Under the pieces are notes generated by a model that had not been told where the DNA came from, did not search any database, and was given only the letters and a program-made list of their open reading frames with translations. A stretch of DNA of 64,000 nucleotides, taken from assembly GCF_004005565.1 (NCBI RefSeq), contig NZ_SADD01000002.1:434001-498000 (forward strand), in the 5' to 3' direction. A program made the translations under genes and the position numbers. The stretch comes from Lujinxingia sediminis (GTDB taxonomy: Bacteria > Myxococcota_A > Bradymonadia > Bradymonadales > Bradymonadaceae). Positions 1 to 9,416 of this stretch are shown here, piece after piece (the stretch's first letter is position 1; every line of letters starts with the position of its first letter).

Positions 1-54
1 CGATACCCACCGACGACGCGTTTTTTCAATCCCTATTCACAGCGCACGCGCCGA

Positions 55-1389
55 TCAGAGCCGGAAGATCAAAAACTCCAGGATCCGCTGCATATCCTCA
101 CCCAGGTTGCTCTGCTCCTTGTTGTGGAACGACGTAAACACCACCGTCCCATAATTGGGCTGCTCGCGCTGCGTCACCAGGAGCGGCGAATCCTGCACAA
201 CTGACGTGCCCGTCTGAGCCGCACCACAGCTCGGAGTGCACCGGGACACATCTCCGCTGAAATGCACCTGGGCGTTCGGCCCGACCGAGCGCGCCACCAC
301 CCACTGCACGTCACCCGACGAGAACTGAATGCTCGCCGTCGAACCGTTCAACAAGGTCTGCATCTCCGTCGAATCCACCGACGCATTCACGGTCTGCGGC
401 GCCGACCCCACCCGGGCCTCCGACAGCGTCGACCCCTCAAACGCAATCATTCCCTCAAACACCTCGCTGATAAACGGGTGTGCCCAGTCCGAGACGTAGA
501 GGCTGTTGCCGTTGGCCACAAAGTCACGCAGGTTCTGCGCGATAAGCGTCATATCCGCCCCCCGCGACTGTAAATCTCCCCAGAGCGTGCCGCACTCAAT
601 AAACAGAATCCGGAAGTAGTTCAGCTGGGCCGGATTCTCCAAAAAATGTTTGGCGCGATCCACCCCCGTCGAACCAAACACCGACGCGTCCTGCCCCATC
701 AACGTGTACTCCAGATCCAGGCTCTGCAAGATCTGGCGCACGTTATCATACTGCCCCTGCAACACCGCGATGGGCACCTCACTGGCGTCCACGCACAACT
801 TATCGGCATCCGCCGTCAGATCGGTGGTCTGCCCGTTGTACACCGTCACCTGGCGGGTGTTCGAGAACGACCCGGAGCTCACCTCCACCTCGTGCAACCC
901 CGCCGGAACATCGGCAAACTCAAAGGTGCCATCGCTGCCGGTGCGGGTGCTCATCTCAAAGGGCTCACCCTCACAGTTCACACCTCGAATCGTGGCGTTG
1001 GCCGCCGCCAACACCTGACCGTTGGTCGCACACGCCCGAGCGATCAGCTGGCCCGGGCCGCAATCTTCCGGCGGCTCCACAACATCGCCACCGCCGTCCG
1101 GCTCACCGGCGTCCAACCCTCCATCGGGGTTGCCGCTATCTTCAGGCACATCCACTTCCGGCGCATCATCCGGCGAACCGCTGTCTTGATTACCGGCATC
1201 CTGCTCAGGGTCCCGGCCAACATCCTGACCCGGCCCCGTCGGCACACACAGACCGCTGACCGGGTTAAGCTGCATCCCCGGCTGACATGCATCCTGCTCG
1301 CCATCGAGCACATCTTCGGCGCACCCCGCTCCCAGGCTCAGCGCTCCCACACACATCAGCCCGATCATCCACCGCTTGATCACCTTCAT
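55..1389 (-). CDS. Asp/Gly-rich surface lipoprotein with carboxypeptidase-regulatory-like domain
   Basis: This is a 444-residue predicted lipoprotein. The start at 1389 is chosen because GAGGA lies just upstream and because it places a signal peptide at the N-terminus (basic MKVIKR, a hydrophobic stretch, lipobox LGAGC). An Asp/Gly/Pro/Glu-rich linker of about 75 residues follows, typical of myxobacterial and bradymonad surface proteins. Next comes a beta-sandwich resembling the carboxypeptidase regulatory domain (TGSDGTFEFADVPAG). The C-terminal half (VPIAVLQGQYDNVRQIL through FTSFHN) looks like a Rossmann-like, glutamine-amidotransferase or ThuA-type fold, and I see no complete catalytic triad. 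The function is unknown; a cell-surface binding role is a guess. It is transcribed divergently from the FG-GAP gene. Confidence 0.75.
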   Translation of the reverse strand: MKVIKRWMIGLMCVGALSLGAGCAEDVLDGEQDACQPGMQLNPVSGLCVPTGPGQDVGRDPEQDAGNQDSGSPDDAPEVDVPEDSGNPDGGLDAGEPDGGGDVVEPPEDCGPGQLIARACATNGQVLAAANATIRGVNCEGEPFEMSTRTGSDGTFEFADVPAGLHEVEVSSGSFSNTRQVTVYNGQTTDLTADADKLCVDASEVPIAVLQGQYDNVRQILQSLDLEYTLMGQDASVFGSTGVDRAKHFLENPAQLNYFRILFIECGTLWGDLQSRGADMTLIAQNLRDFVANGNSLYVSDWAHPFISEVFEGMIAFEGSTLSEARVGSAPQTVNASVDSTEMQTLLNGSTASIQFSSGDVQWVVARSVGPNAQVHFSGDVSRCTPSCGAAQTGTSVVQDSPLLVTQREQPNYGTVVFTSFHNKEQSNLGEDMQRILEFLIFRL

Positions 1390-1679
1390 AGCTTCCTCAT
1401 AACGTGTATCATCCCTCCACCCCACACCTGCGCGCTTTTCAGGTTCCAGCACATCGTCCACCGGACACATCGGCGCAGCATCGCCGGGCGGCGAGTCTCA
1501 TCTTTTTTCCTGAGCAATCTCAAGCGACGTAGATTAGCAATTCCTTAGTTTCTCTGCAATTCCCCCGCAAAACGCGTCACTTATCCTCCTCACCTTCCTG
1601 ACCGATCGATAAGTCCTGCTTGAATCCCTGACGCGACGCCCTCACCATAGGCCCATGGCCATCACCGTGCGTCTGAAAC
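1390..1679. other. Divergent intergenic region
   Basis: This 290-base gap separates two divergently transcribed envelope-protein genes and should carry both promoters. It is somewhat AT-richer around 1500-1560. I cannot identify convincing -35/-10 boxes, a palindrome or an RNA gene. It contains no copy of the GCCTGGCACC repeat, unlike many other gaps in the window. Confidence 0.4.
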
Positions 1680-3668
1680 ATGACGCCCCAGCTCCTCAGA
1701 CCGGCTGAGCCCCTCATGCACACCATCTCCCTGCGCCTTACCAGCATCGCGCTACTCGTAAGCGCCACGCTCCCCGCCTTCTCCTGCTCCTCCGGCCCGG
1801 CCGCATGCGCCGACGACGACGTCGCCTGCCAGCTCAACATCGCTCCGGTCTGCGAGACGTCCAGCTCCGCCTGGTCGCCTGGCACCCCGATCTTCAAAGA
1901 CGTCTCCGAGCAGGCCGGCACACCCGCCCTTGGGGCGGTCGGCACCCGCATCTCTGTGGCCGATGTCAACCACGATGGCCTGCCCGACATCCTGGCGCGC
2001 CGCCCCGGCGGCGCCTCCGACGACTTCTCCGAAGAAGGCACCCGCCACACCTGGCTGCTTATCAACCGGGGCGACGGCACCTTCGAAGACGCCACCGAAT
2101 CCTCCGGACTCCTCGCCACCCGCACCCCCTCCGACCCGCCACGCCCCGTTGAGACCGTCGCCTTCGGCGACGTCAACAACGATGGCTTCCTCGATGTGGT
2201 CACCGCCTTCACCAACACGTCCTCGCCACTCTCCGACCAGGGCGCCGAAGTGATGCTCGGCGACGGCCAGGGCGGCTTTACGCTGGGTCCTGTCTCACTC
2301 GCGCTGCAGAAGGCCGGAGAGCTCAGCGTACGTGGCGGCCTCTCACTCACTGACATCGACCGCGATGGCAACCTCGACCTCTGGATCGCCAACGGTGCCG
2401 CCGGCGCCGACGGCCCTCAGCAAGACCAGCTTCTCAAAGGCGACGGCCAGGGCGCCTTTGCCGACATCACCGCCGAGGCAGGCCTTACCACCGAGCCCTG
2501 GACGATCGGTGCCCTCAACGAAGCCCGCGCCCACTCCAACGCCTGGTCCGGCGCGGCCTGCGACCTCAACAACGACGGCACCCCCGAGCTCCTCGCCGCC
2601 TCCTACGGCCGCGCCCCCAACCACCTCTGGCTCGGCTCCCAAACCAACGGCAATCTCGCCTTCACCAACCACGCCATCCTCTCAGGCTACGCCTTCGACG
2701 ATCGCACCGACTGGAGCGACAACGAGTCCGCACGCTGCTTCTGCAAACTCAACCGCAGCGCACAAGACTGCGCCGAGGTCCCCGATCCCCGCGTAGTCTG
2801 TGAATCCCAGGCCGACATCCTGCGCTGGAACCACGCCCAGGATCGCAACCCCTTCCGCCTTGGCGGAAACAGCGGCACCACCCTCTGCGCCGACCTCAAC
2901 AACGACGGCCACCTCGATCTTTTCACCACCGAGATCGTGCACTGGGACGTCGGCTCCTCATCCGACCCCTCCGAGATCCTCTACAACACCGGCGGCGACA
3001 CACTCCGCTTTGAGCGCCCTGGTCCTGAGTTCACCGGCCTCGACCGTCCGCGCCAGACAACCTTCGACGACGGCGACATCACCGCCGCCACACTCGACTT
3101 CGACAACGACGGCCGCCTCGACATCCTCATCGCCTCCACCGACTACCCCGGCACCCGCGCGCACCTCTACCACCAGCAACCCGACGCCACCTTCGTGCTC
3201 GTCAGCCCCGAAGAGGGCATCGACCTGACCAGCGCCCACGGTGTGGCCACCGCGGACTTCAACCGCGACGGCGCCCTCGATCTGGTCGTCGGCCACTCCC
3301 GAAACCGCTGCTCCTCCGGCGACCACTGCCGGGAGTCCGCTCACGTGCGCATCTTCGAGAACACACTTCCCCCCGACAACTGGCTGCAAATCCAACTCGA
3401 AGGAGCCCCTGGCATCAACACAAGCGCCATCGGTGCCCACATCACCCTCACAACCCCCGACCACACTCAACTCGCGGAGGTCCAGGGCGGCCACGGCCAC
3501 TACGGCATGCAAAACGATCTCACGCAGCATTTCGGCCTGGGCGACCACTGTCAGGCCGAGGTCACCGTGCGCTGGCCCGACGCCGAGCTCACCACCGAGA
3601 CCTACACCCTTCCGGCCGGCTATCGTTTCGTGCTGAGCCCCGGAGCACCTCCCAGGGTCGCCCCCTGA
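1680..3668 (+). CDS. FG-GAP/VCBS repeat lipoprotein with C-terminal UnbV/ASPIC domain
   Basis: This 662-residue exported protein has an N-terminal hydrophobic signal ending near FSC, a plausible but imperfect lipobox. Met13 (1716) is an alternative start that gives a more compact signal peptide; neither start has a strong ribosome site. The body carries seven or more calcium-binding FG-GAP/VCBS motifs of the form D-x-N-x-D-G (DVNHDG, DVNNDG, DIDRDG, DLNNDG twice, DFDNDG, DFNRDG), which predicts a beta-propeller. The last 90 residues (GINTSAIGAHI through TLPAGYRF) match the UnbV/ASPIC domain that often follows such propellers. A cysteine-rich insertion lies around RCFCKLNRSAQDC. The role is probably adhesion or binding at the surface. 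Its TGA stop is also the first three bases of the repeat array that follows. Confidence 0.85.
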   Translation: MTPQLLRPAEPLMHTISLRLTSIALLVSATLPAFSCSSGPAACADDDVACQLNIAPVCETSSSAWSPGTPIFKDVSEQAGTPALGAVGTRISVADVNHDGLPDILARRPGGASDDFSEEGTRHTWLLINRGDGTFEDATESSGLLATRTPSDPPRPVETVAFGDVNNDGFLDVVTAFTNTSSPLSDQGAEVMLGDGQGGFTLGPVSLALQKAGELSVRGGLSLTDIDRDGNLDLWIANGAAGADGPQQDQLLKGDGQGAFADITAEAGLTTEPWTIGALNEARAHSNAWSGAACDLNNDGTPELLAASYGRAPNHLWLGSQTNGNLAFTNHAILSGYAFDDRTDWSDNESARCFCKLNRSAQDCAEVPDPRVVCESQADILRWNHAQDRNPFRLGGNSGTTLCADLNNDGHLDLFTTEIVHWDVGSSSDPSEILYNTGGDTLRFERPGPEFTGLDRPRQTTFDDGDITAATLDFDNDGRLDILIASTDYPGTRAHLYHQQPDATFVLVSPEEGIDLTSAHGVATADFNRDGALDLVVGHSRNRCSSGDHCRESAHVRIFENTLPPDNWLQIQLEGAPGINTSAIGAHITLTTPDHTQLAEVQGGHGHYGMQNDLTQHFGLGDHCQAEVTVRWPDAELTTETYTLPAGYRFVLSPGAPPRVAP

Positions 3669-4040
3669 TCGAACGCCTGGCACCCGTACGCTTGCATGAT
3701 CGAACGCCTGGCACCCGTACGCTTGCATGATCGAACGCCTGGCACCCGTACGCTTGCATGATCGAACGCCTGGCACCCGTACGCTTGCATGATCGAACGC
3801 CTGGCACCCTCACGAAGATCGATGCCCTGGCACCCTCACGAAGATCGATGCCCTGGCACCCTCACGAAGATCGATGCCCTGGCACCCGTACGCTTGCATG
3901 ATCGAACGCCTGGCACCCGTACGCTTGCATGATCGAACGCCTGGCACCCTCACGCTTGCATGATCGAATGCCTGGCACCCTCACGGAGATCGATGCCCTG
4001 GCACCCCGGTCGCGCTCAACCTGAGCGAACGCCTGGCACA
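3666..4040 (+). repeat. GCCTGGCACC repeat array 1 (about 13 copies)
   Basis: About 13 tandem copies of the core GCCTGGCACCC are visible, mostly with a 31-base period and spacer GTACGCTTGCATGATCGAAC. An internal group of shorter units instead has spacer TCACGAAGATCGATG. The first unit (TGATCGAAC) contains the stop codon of the FG-GAP gene, so the array is in its 3' untranslated region. The last copy is degenerate (GCCTGGCACA). The remaining 144 bases up to the next gene hold nothing recognisable. Confidence 0.95.
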
Positions 4041-4184
4041 ACATCGTGTTGCCCCGCGTCTTACACCCCCGATCATCAACGTTCCAGAGCGACATCCAGC
4101 AAGGAGCAAGGGGGCCACTGCAGGAGCACAACCAACACGTCCTCAGCAGCAACGCGGACTTCGTGCTGGCACGTTGATGCCACC

Positions 4185-6260
4185 TCAATTACACCGCACC
4201 CATCCCCCCTCAAACGAATCCCCCTCCACAAACCCTTTCCTCTGCGGATAATCCTTCCCCGGACCGGCCTCCTGCCAATCGCCCACCTCCCGCCCGACGT
4301 CCTCCGCCGCCGCCCGCACAAGCTCCTTAAGCTCGACGTTGCGTTTGCGATCGTTTCGACACACCAGCATTGAGCCGCCCGGCTTGAGCACCGAAAAACA
4401 ATCTGCCAGCACCGCCTGATAGTCCCGACGTACCGACCAGAACGCCCCGCTGCCTGCGGCTGCTGTCGGCGGATCGACAATGATCCCGTCAAAGAGCTCT
4501 CCGGCATCGACCGCCTGCTTTAAATAGTCGCGCGCATCCATCGCCTCATTCTGGTGCCCCTCCACCCCCAACCCGTTGAGTTGGAGATTCTCATCGAGCC
4601 AGCGCAGATAGCGTCTGGAAAGGTCCACATTCACCGTCGCTGCCCCGACCTTCGCCAGCGCCACGCTGAACGCGCCGGTGTGGCAGAAGAGGTTAAGCCA
4701 GCGCTGTCCCTCACCGGCACGTCGCTGCGCCTCCAGGCGATTGTCGCGTTGGTCGGCAAAAAAGCCCACGTCGATCCCCTCCCAGGGCTCCACCCGGTAC
4801 TTAAGCCCCGACTCCTTGACCACGAGACTTCCCCCCGGCTTCAAATATCCCCCGCCGCGCCGTACCACCTCGGCCCGGGGCAACTTCCCCTCGGCCTCAC
4901 GCACATCGCGCATATGCTCTACCGAAAGAATCATCGCGTCCCGGTCATGAGCCGCCAGCGCCTCATACACCGCCGGGGCCAGCCCGCGCCCACAGCGCCC
5001 GGTGATCGTCACCCTCATCACACTGCCCATCTGGTCGACCAGCACCCCCGGCAACCCGTCGGCCTCCCCGTGCACCACCCGGAACACATCGGTTTGACCC
5101 AGCTCTCGGTACAACGCCCCGCGCCTGGCCACCGCCTCATCGACTCGCAGTCCCACCTCTTCGTCGATCTTCTCGGCGGCCTCGGCCTCATCGCCCCAGT
5201 AGCGCGCCACGATCTCGCCAGTGCCATCAACCACCGCATACACCTTCGAGGGCCCCTTCGGCCCCACCAGGCGCACAGGTGCCCCGGGCTCCATCCCGTC
5301 GATCGAGCCCGTATGGCGATCGCGCAATACCCAGGGATGCTTACCTGCCTCAAGAAACTCCAGACTTTTGCCCGACACCTCGAGCGTCCCGACCGCCGTC
5401 GTCACCTTCACACCCTTTTTAAACGCCTGTGGCGTCGGACACACCGGAATCGACGGCCGCCATGAACGCAAGCTCGGCCAGCTGTTCGCAAAATCCTCCC
5501 CACCAAAGAGGGCACCCAGCCTCAACCTCACCCCGCCCTCCACTGCATAACCGCCCCGCTCCACATCCCCCAGCACTGGCGAGCCCCCCCGGGCCAGCGC
5601 TTCAAGCACCCCCTGATAGATGCCCCGCTCCGGGGCCTCTCCAAACTCAACGCTCAGCTGAACCTCCGCCAGCCCCTCCCACGTCATCGTGATCGCATAG
5701 CTGACCTTCGCCCCCGATGCCTCCCATACCCCGGTGGCATGCAGCGGCCGCGGCACAATCGCCACCCACGTCTGCTGAACCTCACCCCGCCATAACTTCG
5801 CCTCCAACCCCTCGGCTCGCGACGCACTCGTCGCCAGAAGCCACGGCCCGCCCGCGTTACTCGGAGCCTCCCACACCGGCGTAAAACCCTGCCGATCGAC
5901 CCCCAGCATATCCGCCAGAAAGAGCACCGGATCCATCGGATCTTCCGGGTTAATGGCCCCGGCCATACCCACCGGCTTCTCCACCACCACCCACCCATCG
6001 CCCCACAGCAACGCCTCGGCCTCCGGCAGCCCGTAGACCTCCTCCCCATCGCCAACCTCAACCTCGACCTTTGCCCCAAACCCCACGATCTGAGTGGCCT
6101 TAAAACAGGTCGCCCCATTGACCTGCACCTCCCCTGCCGCAAAAAGTGCCTCAACCTGCTCACCAGTACCCTGCGGCCAGGCCCGCCGCACCCACTGCCC
6201 CACCGGCGTGCGCTGCTCCTCCCCCTCCATCGGCACCAAAAACGTCAGGCTCTTTCCCAT
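4185..6260 (-). CDS. RlmI/RlmK-type 23S rRNA methyltransferase fused to an S4 + degenerate RluA-like domain
   Basis: This is a 691-residue fusion. The C-terminal half is a class I SAM methyltransferase of the RlmI/RlmK family, with a PUA-like region followed by FADQRDNR, the SAM-binding NLFCHTGAFSVALAK and VNVDLSRRYL, and catalytic-loop VDPPTA. It would modify a base in 23S rRNA. The N-terminal half looks like an RluA-type pseudouridine synthase: an S4-like segment (EALFAAGEVQVNG), then EKPVGM. Where RluA enzymes have HRLDxxTSG, this protein reads VWEAPSNAGG near residue 128, so the catalytic Asp is absent. That half is probably a dead RNA-binding module. Start 6260 follows GGTGAG closely; 6272 and 6329 are in-frame alternatives. 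E. coli RlmI is only about 400 residues. The gene stands alone between repeat arrays. Confidence 0.8.
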   Translation of the reverse strand: MGKSLTFLVPMEGEEQRTPVGQWVRRAWPQGTGEQVEALFAAGEVQVNGATCFKATQIVGFGAKVEVEVGDGEEVYGLPEAEALLWGDGWVVVEKPVGMAGAINPEDPMDPVLFLADMLGVDRQGFTPVWEAPSNAGGPWLLATSASRAEGLEAKLWRGEVQQTWVAIVPRPLHATGVWEASGAKVSYAITMTWEGLAEVQLSVEFGEAPERGIYQGVLEALARGGSPVLGDVERGGYAVEGGVRLRLGALFGGEDFANSWPSLRSWRPSIPVCPTPQAFKKGVKVTTAVGTLEVSGKSLEFLEAGKHPWVLRDRHTGSIDGMEPGAPVRLVGPKGPSKVYAVVDGTGEIVARYWGDEAEAAEKIDEEVGLRVDEAVARRGALYRELGQTDVFRVVHGEADGLPGVLVDQMGSVMRVTITGRCGRGLAPAVYEALAAHDRDAMILSVEHMRDVREAEGKLPRAEVVRRGGGYLKPGGSLVVKESGLKYRVEPWEGIDVGFFADQRDNRLEAQRRAGEGQRWLNLFCHTGAFSVALAKVGAATVNVDLSRRYLRWLDENLQLNGLGVEGHQNEAMDARDYLKQAVDAGELFDGIIVDPPTAAAGSGAFWSVRRDYQAVLADCFSVLKPGGSMLVCRNDRKRNVELKELVRAAAEDVGREVGDWQEAGPGKDYPQRKGFVEGDSFEGGWVRCN

Positions 6261-6458
6261 CTTCTCACCCATCGGCGTCGGTTGACATCTTGCCCCCTCC
6301 CCATCGCCGCCGCACCGGCAACGCTGCAAAAGGCGCTTTCTCCGGCGTCATACCCCCCCACCCCTCACCTCGACAAGATCCCCGACCTCACCCTACGACT
6401 TTTCCTGCACCCCGCTCTGCCTTAACTTCAAAGCGTCGCGGATGACGCCGGGGCAATT

Positions 6459-6649
6459 GCCTGGCACCCGCACGCTCCCTTGATCGAACGCCTGGCACCC
6501 GCACGCTCCCTTGTTAGAACGCCTGGCACCCGCACACTCCCTTGATCGAACGCCTGGCACCCGCACACTCCCTTGATCGAACGCCTGGCACCCGCACGCT
6601 CCCTTGATCGAACGCCTGGCACCCGATCGTGTCGCATCGCCTGGCACCC
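6459..6649 (+). repeat. GCCTGGCACC repeat array 2 (7 copies)
   Basis: Seven copies of the core are present, five at a 31-base period with spacer GCACGCTCCCTTGATCGAAC or close variants (one has TTGTTAGAAC). The array fills the gap between the divergent methyltransferase and CPBP genes. An open reading frame enters the CPBP gene from inside the array, but its N-terminal part is only repeat-encoded. The rest of the 6261-6716 gap shows nothing recognisable. Confidence 0.95.
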
Positions 6650-6716
6650 TTCCACCCCCAGACCACTCGCGTTAATCTGCCTCGCGGCGACCACCTCCTA
6701 CTTACTCGGCGCACCA

Positions 6717-7559
6717 ATGACCCCCGACGAAAAACGCATCCTCTACTGGCGCCCGATCGCCCTCTTCGTGGCCGCGTTCATCGGCCTCAACCTCTTCGGG
6801 GCCTTCGGCTACCTTGCCAGCCTCAACACCTACGTCGTCCTCATCCTCTCGCAGGTCCTGGTCGTCCTGGGAATCGCCCTGGCATACCGGCGTTTTGTGG
6901 CAACCAACGCCCCCGGCTGGCCGCGCCTCTCCCCCCGCGGCCTCTCCCCGCTGGCACTCGTCCTCACCATTTTGGCTGCCGTCACCCTGGGATTCTTCTC
7001 CAACCTCCTGGGGGCGCTGATCGTCGAACTCGTCCCCGGCATGCGTGAGATCGCCGAGAACTACCAACAAACCGTCGAAGATCTCCTCCTCCCCGACGAT
7101 GCCTTCTCGCAGATTCTGGGCGCTGTGGCCGTAGCTCTGGTCGCCCCCATCTGCGAAGAGTTCCTCTTCCGTGCCACCATCCTCCCCGAGCTTGCCCGCA
7201 CGCGACGAGCCCGCAACGCCATCATCCTCAACGGCATCCTCTTCGGCGCTATGCACGCCAACCCCATGGCGTTTATCCCCCTCTCCATCGTGGGCATTTT
7301 TCTGGCACATCTCACCCTGAGCAGCGGCGGCGTCTTCCTGGCCATCCTCGCCCACGCCGCCCTCAATACCGCTAACGGCGTCGTCCTCCCCCGCATCGCC
7401 CACCTTGCCGACACCACCCCCGAAGACGCCGGTCTGCTCAGCACCCTGAAAGCCCTGGCCCTGATCACCCCGCTGGCCATCTTCTTCTGGTGGTCGATTC
7501 ATCGCGAACTCAAGCGAATCTCGCCGAGTTCATCCCCTGACTCGTCCCCTTCCCCCTAA
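6717..7559 (+). CDS. CPBP-family intramembrane metalloprotease
   Basis: This is a 280-residue polytopic membrane protein. It carries the CPBP/Abi (CAAX-protease-like) motifs in order: EEFLFR around residue 154 (motif 1, catalytic Glu pair and Arg), FGAMH (motif 2) and HAALN (motif 3). Several hydrophobic helices start at LFVAAFIGLNLFG. Family members cleave within membranes in CAAX-type processing or bacteriocin immunity; the substrate here is unknown. The start at Met MTPDEKR is preferred over the upstream in-frame start at 6573, because the intervening 48 residues are translated repeat array. No strong ribosome site is visible. The 3' end overlaps the convergent downstream gene by 4 bases. 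Confidence 0.85.
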   Translation: MTPDEKRILYWRPIALFVAAFIGLNLFGAFGYLASLNTYVVLILSQVLVVLGIALAYRRFVATNAPGWPRLSPRGLSPLALVLTILAAVTLGFFSNLLGALIVELVPGMREIAENYQQTVEDLLLPDDAFSQILGAVAVALVAPICEEFLFRATILPELARTRRARNAIILNGILFGAMHANPMAFIPLSIVGIFLAHLTLSSGGVFLAILAHAALNTANGVVLPRIAHLADTTPEDAGLLSTLKALALITPLAIFFWWSIHRELKRISPSSSPDSSPSP

Positions 7560-8824
7560 AACTCGTCGCTGGCCTCATCCACCGCGGCCTCCACCTCATC
7601 AAGCTCGAGCCACTCCACATAGCGCGAGACTACAAAGTCGTCGGCCAACACATCTGCCATCGCGCGCCTCCCTCCCGTCCAACGCCGCGCCCCGCATAAC
7701 CACAGCGGCATCCCATCCTGCGGCTCGCACATCTCCAGCTCCGCCAGCTCCGAGTACGCATAACGCGGCTGCATCTGGCGCTGCACATCGATCACCCCCA
7801 GGTAGGCGAACGCCCGCTCATCGTACTCCTGGCGATCCCCAAACATAATCCGGCATGTCTTCAGCCACCGGTAATGCACGTACGCATCGGTCGGCCGCAG
7901 CCCCACCCGCGCGATCCTCGCCAGGCGCTGAGCCACATCGTCGCGGACACGGGCATCGGGCGAGTTCATCATTCGGCACATCGAAAAAAGCGCCCCCAAT
8001 CGCAAGTCCACATCATAGTCCGGAAGCCCTTCGGCCTCGACCACTCGCCACGCCGCTGGCTGCCCGTACTCAGCCAACCTCCCCAACGCCGCGCTCATCT
8101 CCAACAGCACCTCCACCTCGGGTGAGCCCTCCAGCTGACGATCGATCATCGCCAGCACATCCCCCCCCTGAGCCGGTGAAATCTGTCGGGTGAGCTTCAA
8201 ACAACTCGTAGGCAGGCTGCCCTGCTGGAGCGCCGCACACCCCCGCAACCAACGATAAAAACGCTCCGTCTCCGGACGATCGCGCTCCTCACGCATCGCA
8301 TCGACCACCTCGGCCACCAGAAGTTGATGCGCGCCACCTTCAACCTCGGCCCAGAATCCATCCATCGAACGAGCTAGCTCCCCCTCAAATCGCTCCCCGA
8401 GGTAACCCCGCACAAGGCAGGTCCACGGTGCGCGCTCACTGCGCCTGCTCACCACCAACGCCAGCGTATCCCACTCCGGCGCATCCGCTCCGGACTCTTC
8501 CACATGCCAGCTGCAGATCTTCTCGGTGAGCGCCCGCGGCCCAAACTCAAGCGCCCGCAAACGTTCCTCTTCGTCCAACGCTCCCACGTCGACCGCGTTC
8601 ACATCCCACTTCGAGAATGCCTCACTCGCAACGTGCGCCTGACGCTCCGCCGGTGAAAGTTCGGCCAGCGGGTCGACCTGCTCTCCTTGCTGCGGCACCA
8701 CCCACACCCCCCACCCTAACACCGCCACCGTCAATGAGAGCGCAAGCCCACCCCACAACCCTGCATCGAGCTCCCCCTCGCGCTGCGCCTCTTCACCCGG
8801 CGCTGGAATCACCAACTTCGCCAT
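7556..8824 (-). CDS. Hypothetical single-pass membrane protein
   Basis: This 422-residue protein is not assigned to a family. ATG at 8824 is chosen because GGGAG lies about 6 bases upstream (GTG at 8827 is an alternative). A short cytoplasmic N-terminus precedes one transmembrane helix (GLALSLTVAVLGWGVWVV), followed by about 370 residues rich in Glu, Arg and Leu. That part looks mostly helical and may be a repeat solenoid around residues 200-350 (LEMSAALGRLAEYGQ, LRLGALFSMCRMMNS, QRLARIARVGL). Scattered cysteines are present. The orientation suggests a bitopic inner-membrane protein with a periplasmic HEAT- or TPR-like domain. No functional partner is evident from the context. Confidence 0.6.
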   Translation of the reverse strand: MAKLVIPAPGEEAQREGELDAGLWGGLALSLTVAVLGWGVWVVPQQGEQVDPLAELSPAERQAHVASEAFSKWDVNAVDVGALDEEERLRALEFGPRALTEKICSWHVEESGADAPEWDTLALVVSRRSERAPWTCLVRGYLGERFEGELARSMDGFWAEVEGGAHQLLVAEVVDAMREERDRPETERFYRWLRGCAALQQGSLPTSCLKLTRQISPAQGGDVLAMIDRQLEGSPEVEVLLEMSAALGRLAEYGQPAAWRVVEAEGLPDYDVDLRLGALFSMCRMMNSPDARVRDDVAQRLARIARVGLRPTDAYVHYRWLKTCRIMFGDRQEYDERAFAYLGVIDVQRQMQPRYAYSELAELEMCEPQDGMPLWLCGARRWTGGRRAMADVLADDFVVSRYVEWLELDEVEAAVDEASDEF

Positions 8825-8930
8825 CACCTACTCCCAGAACTCGAGCTTCGCTCGATGCTACCGCAACTTCTCGCTATCGCGGCCATCCTATCGACGCCCC
8901 CCTTCTCTGTCGACCGGGCGCAACGCGATC

Positions 8931-9320
8931 GAGCGCCTGGCACCCGAACTTCTCCTTCATGTCAGAGCGCCTGGCACCCGAACCGCTCCTTCATGTCCGA
9001 GCGCCTGGCACCCGAACCGCTCCTTCACCTCCGAGCGCCTGGCACCCGAACCGCTCCTTCATGTCAGAGCGCCTGGCACCCGAACTTCTCCTTCATGTCA
9101 GAGCGCCTGGCACCCGAACTTCTCCTTCATGTCAGAGCGCCTGGCACCCGAACCGCTCCTTCATGTCCGAGCGCCTGGCACCCGAACTTCTCCTTCATGT
9201 CAGAGCGCCTGGCACCCGAACCGCTCCTTCATGTCCGAGCGCCTGGCACCCGAACCGCTCCTTCATGTCCGAGCGCCTGGCACCCGAACTTCTCCTTCAT
9301 GTCAGAGCGCCTGGCACCCC
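8931..9320 (+). repeat. GCCTGGCACC repeat array 3 (12 copies, period 34)
   Basis: Twelve almost perfect 34-base units occur in a row. Two unit types alternate irregularly: one with spacer GAACTTCTCCTTCATGTCAGA and one with GAACCGCTCCTTCATGTCCGA; one unit has CACCTCC. The mixture suggests amplification of a dimer or repeated gene conversion. All frames stay open through the array, which produces spurious reading frames. The flanks (8825-8930 and 9321-9416) hold no gene and no clear promoter. Confidence 0.97.
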
Positions 9321-9416
9321 ATACTTTTCTTGCCCACACAGGCTCCCCCCCCTACCATCATCCTCGAACTCTTCAGTGATGCACCACCGACCGGCCCTCG
9401 CGCCCAACGGAGCTTC

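Noticed and set aside
3666-4040. Regularly spaced repeats resembling a CRISPR array
   Set aside because: The conserved part is only about 11 bases, the intervening sequence is also repeated rather than unique, dozens of similar arrays occur both inside and outside genes, and no cas gene is present.
6573-6716. N-terminal extension of the CPBP protease gene into array 2
   Set aside because: The extra 48 residues are translated repeat (MIERLAP, RTPGTRS) and family members start near MTPDEKR.
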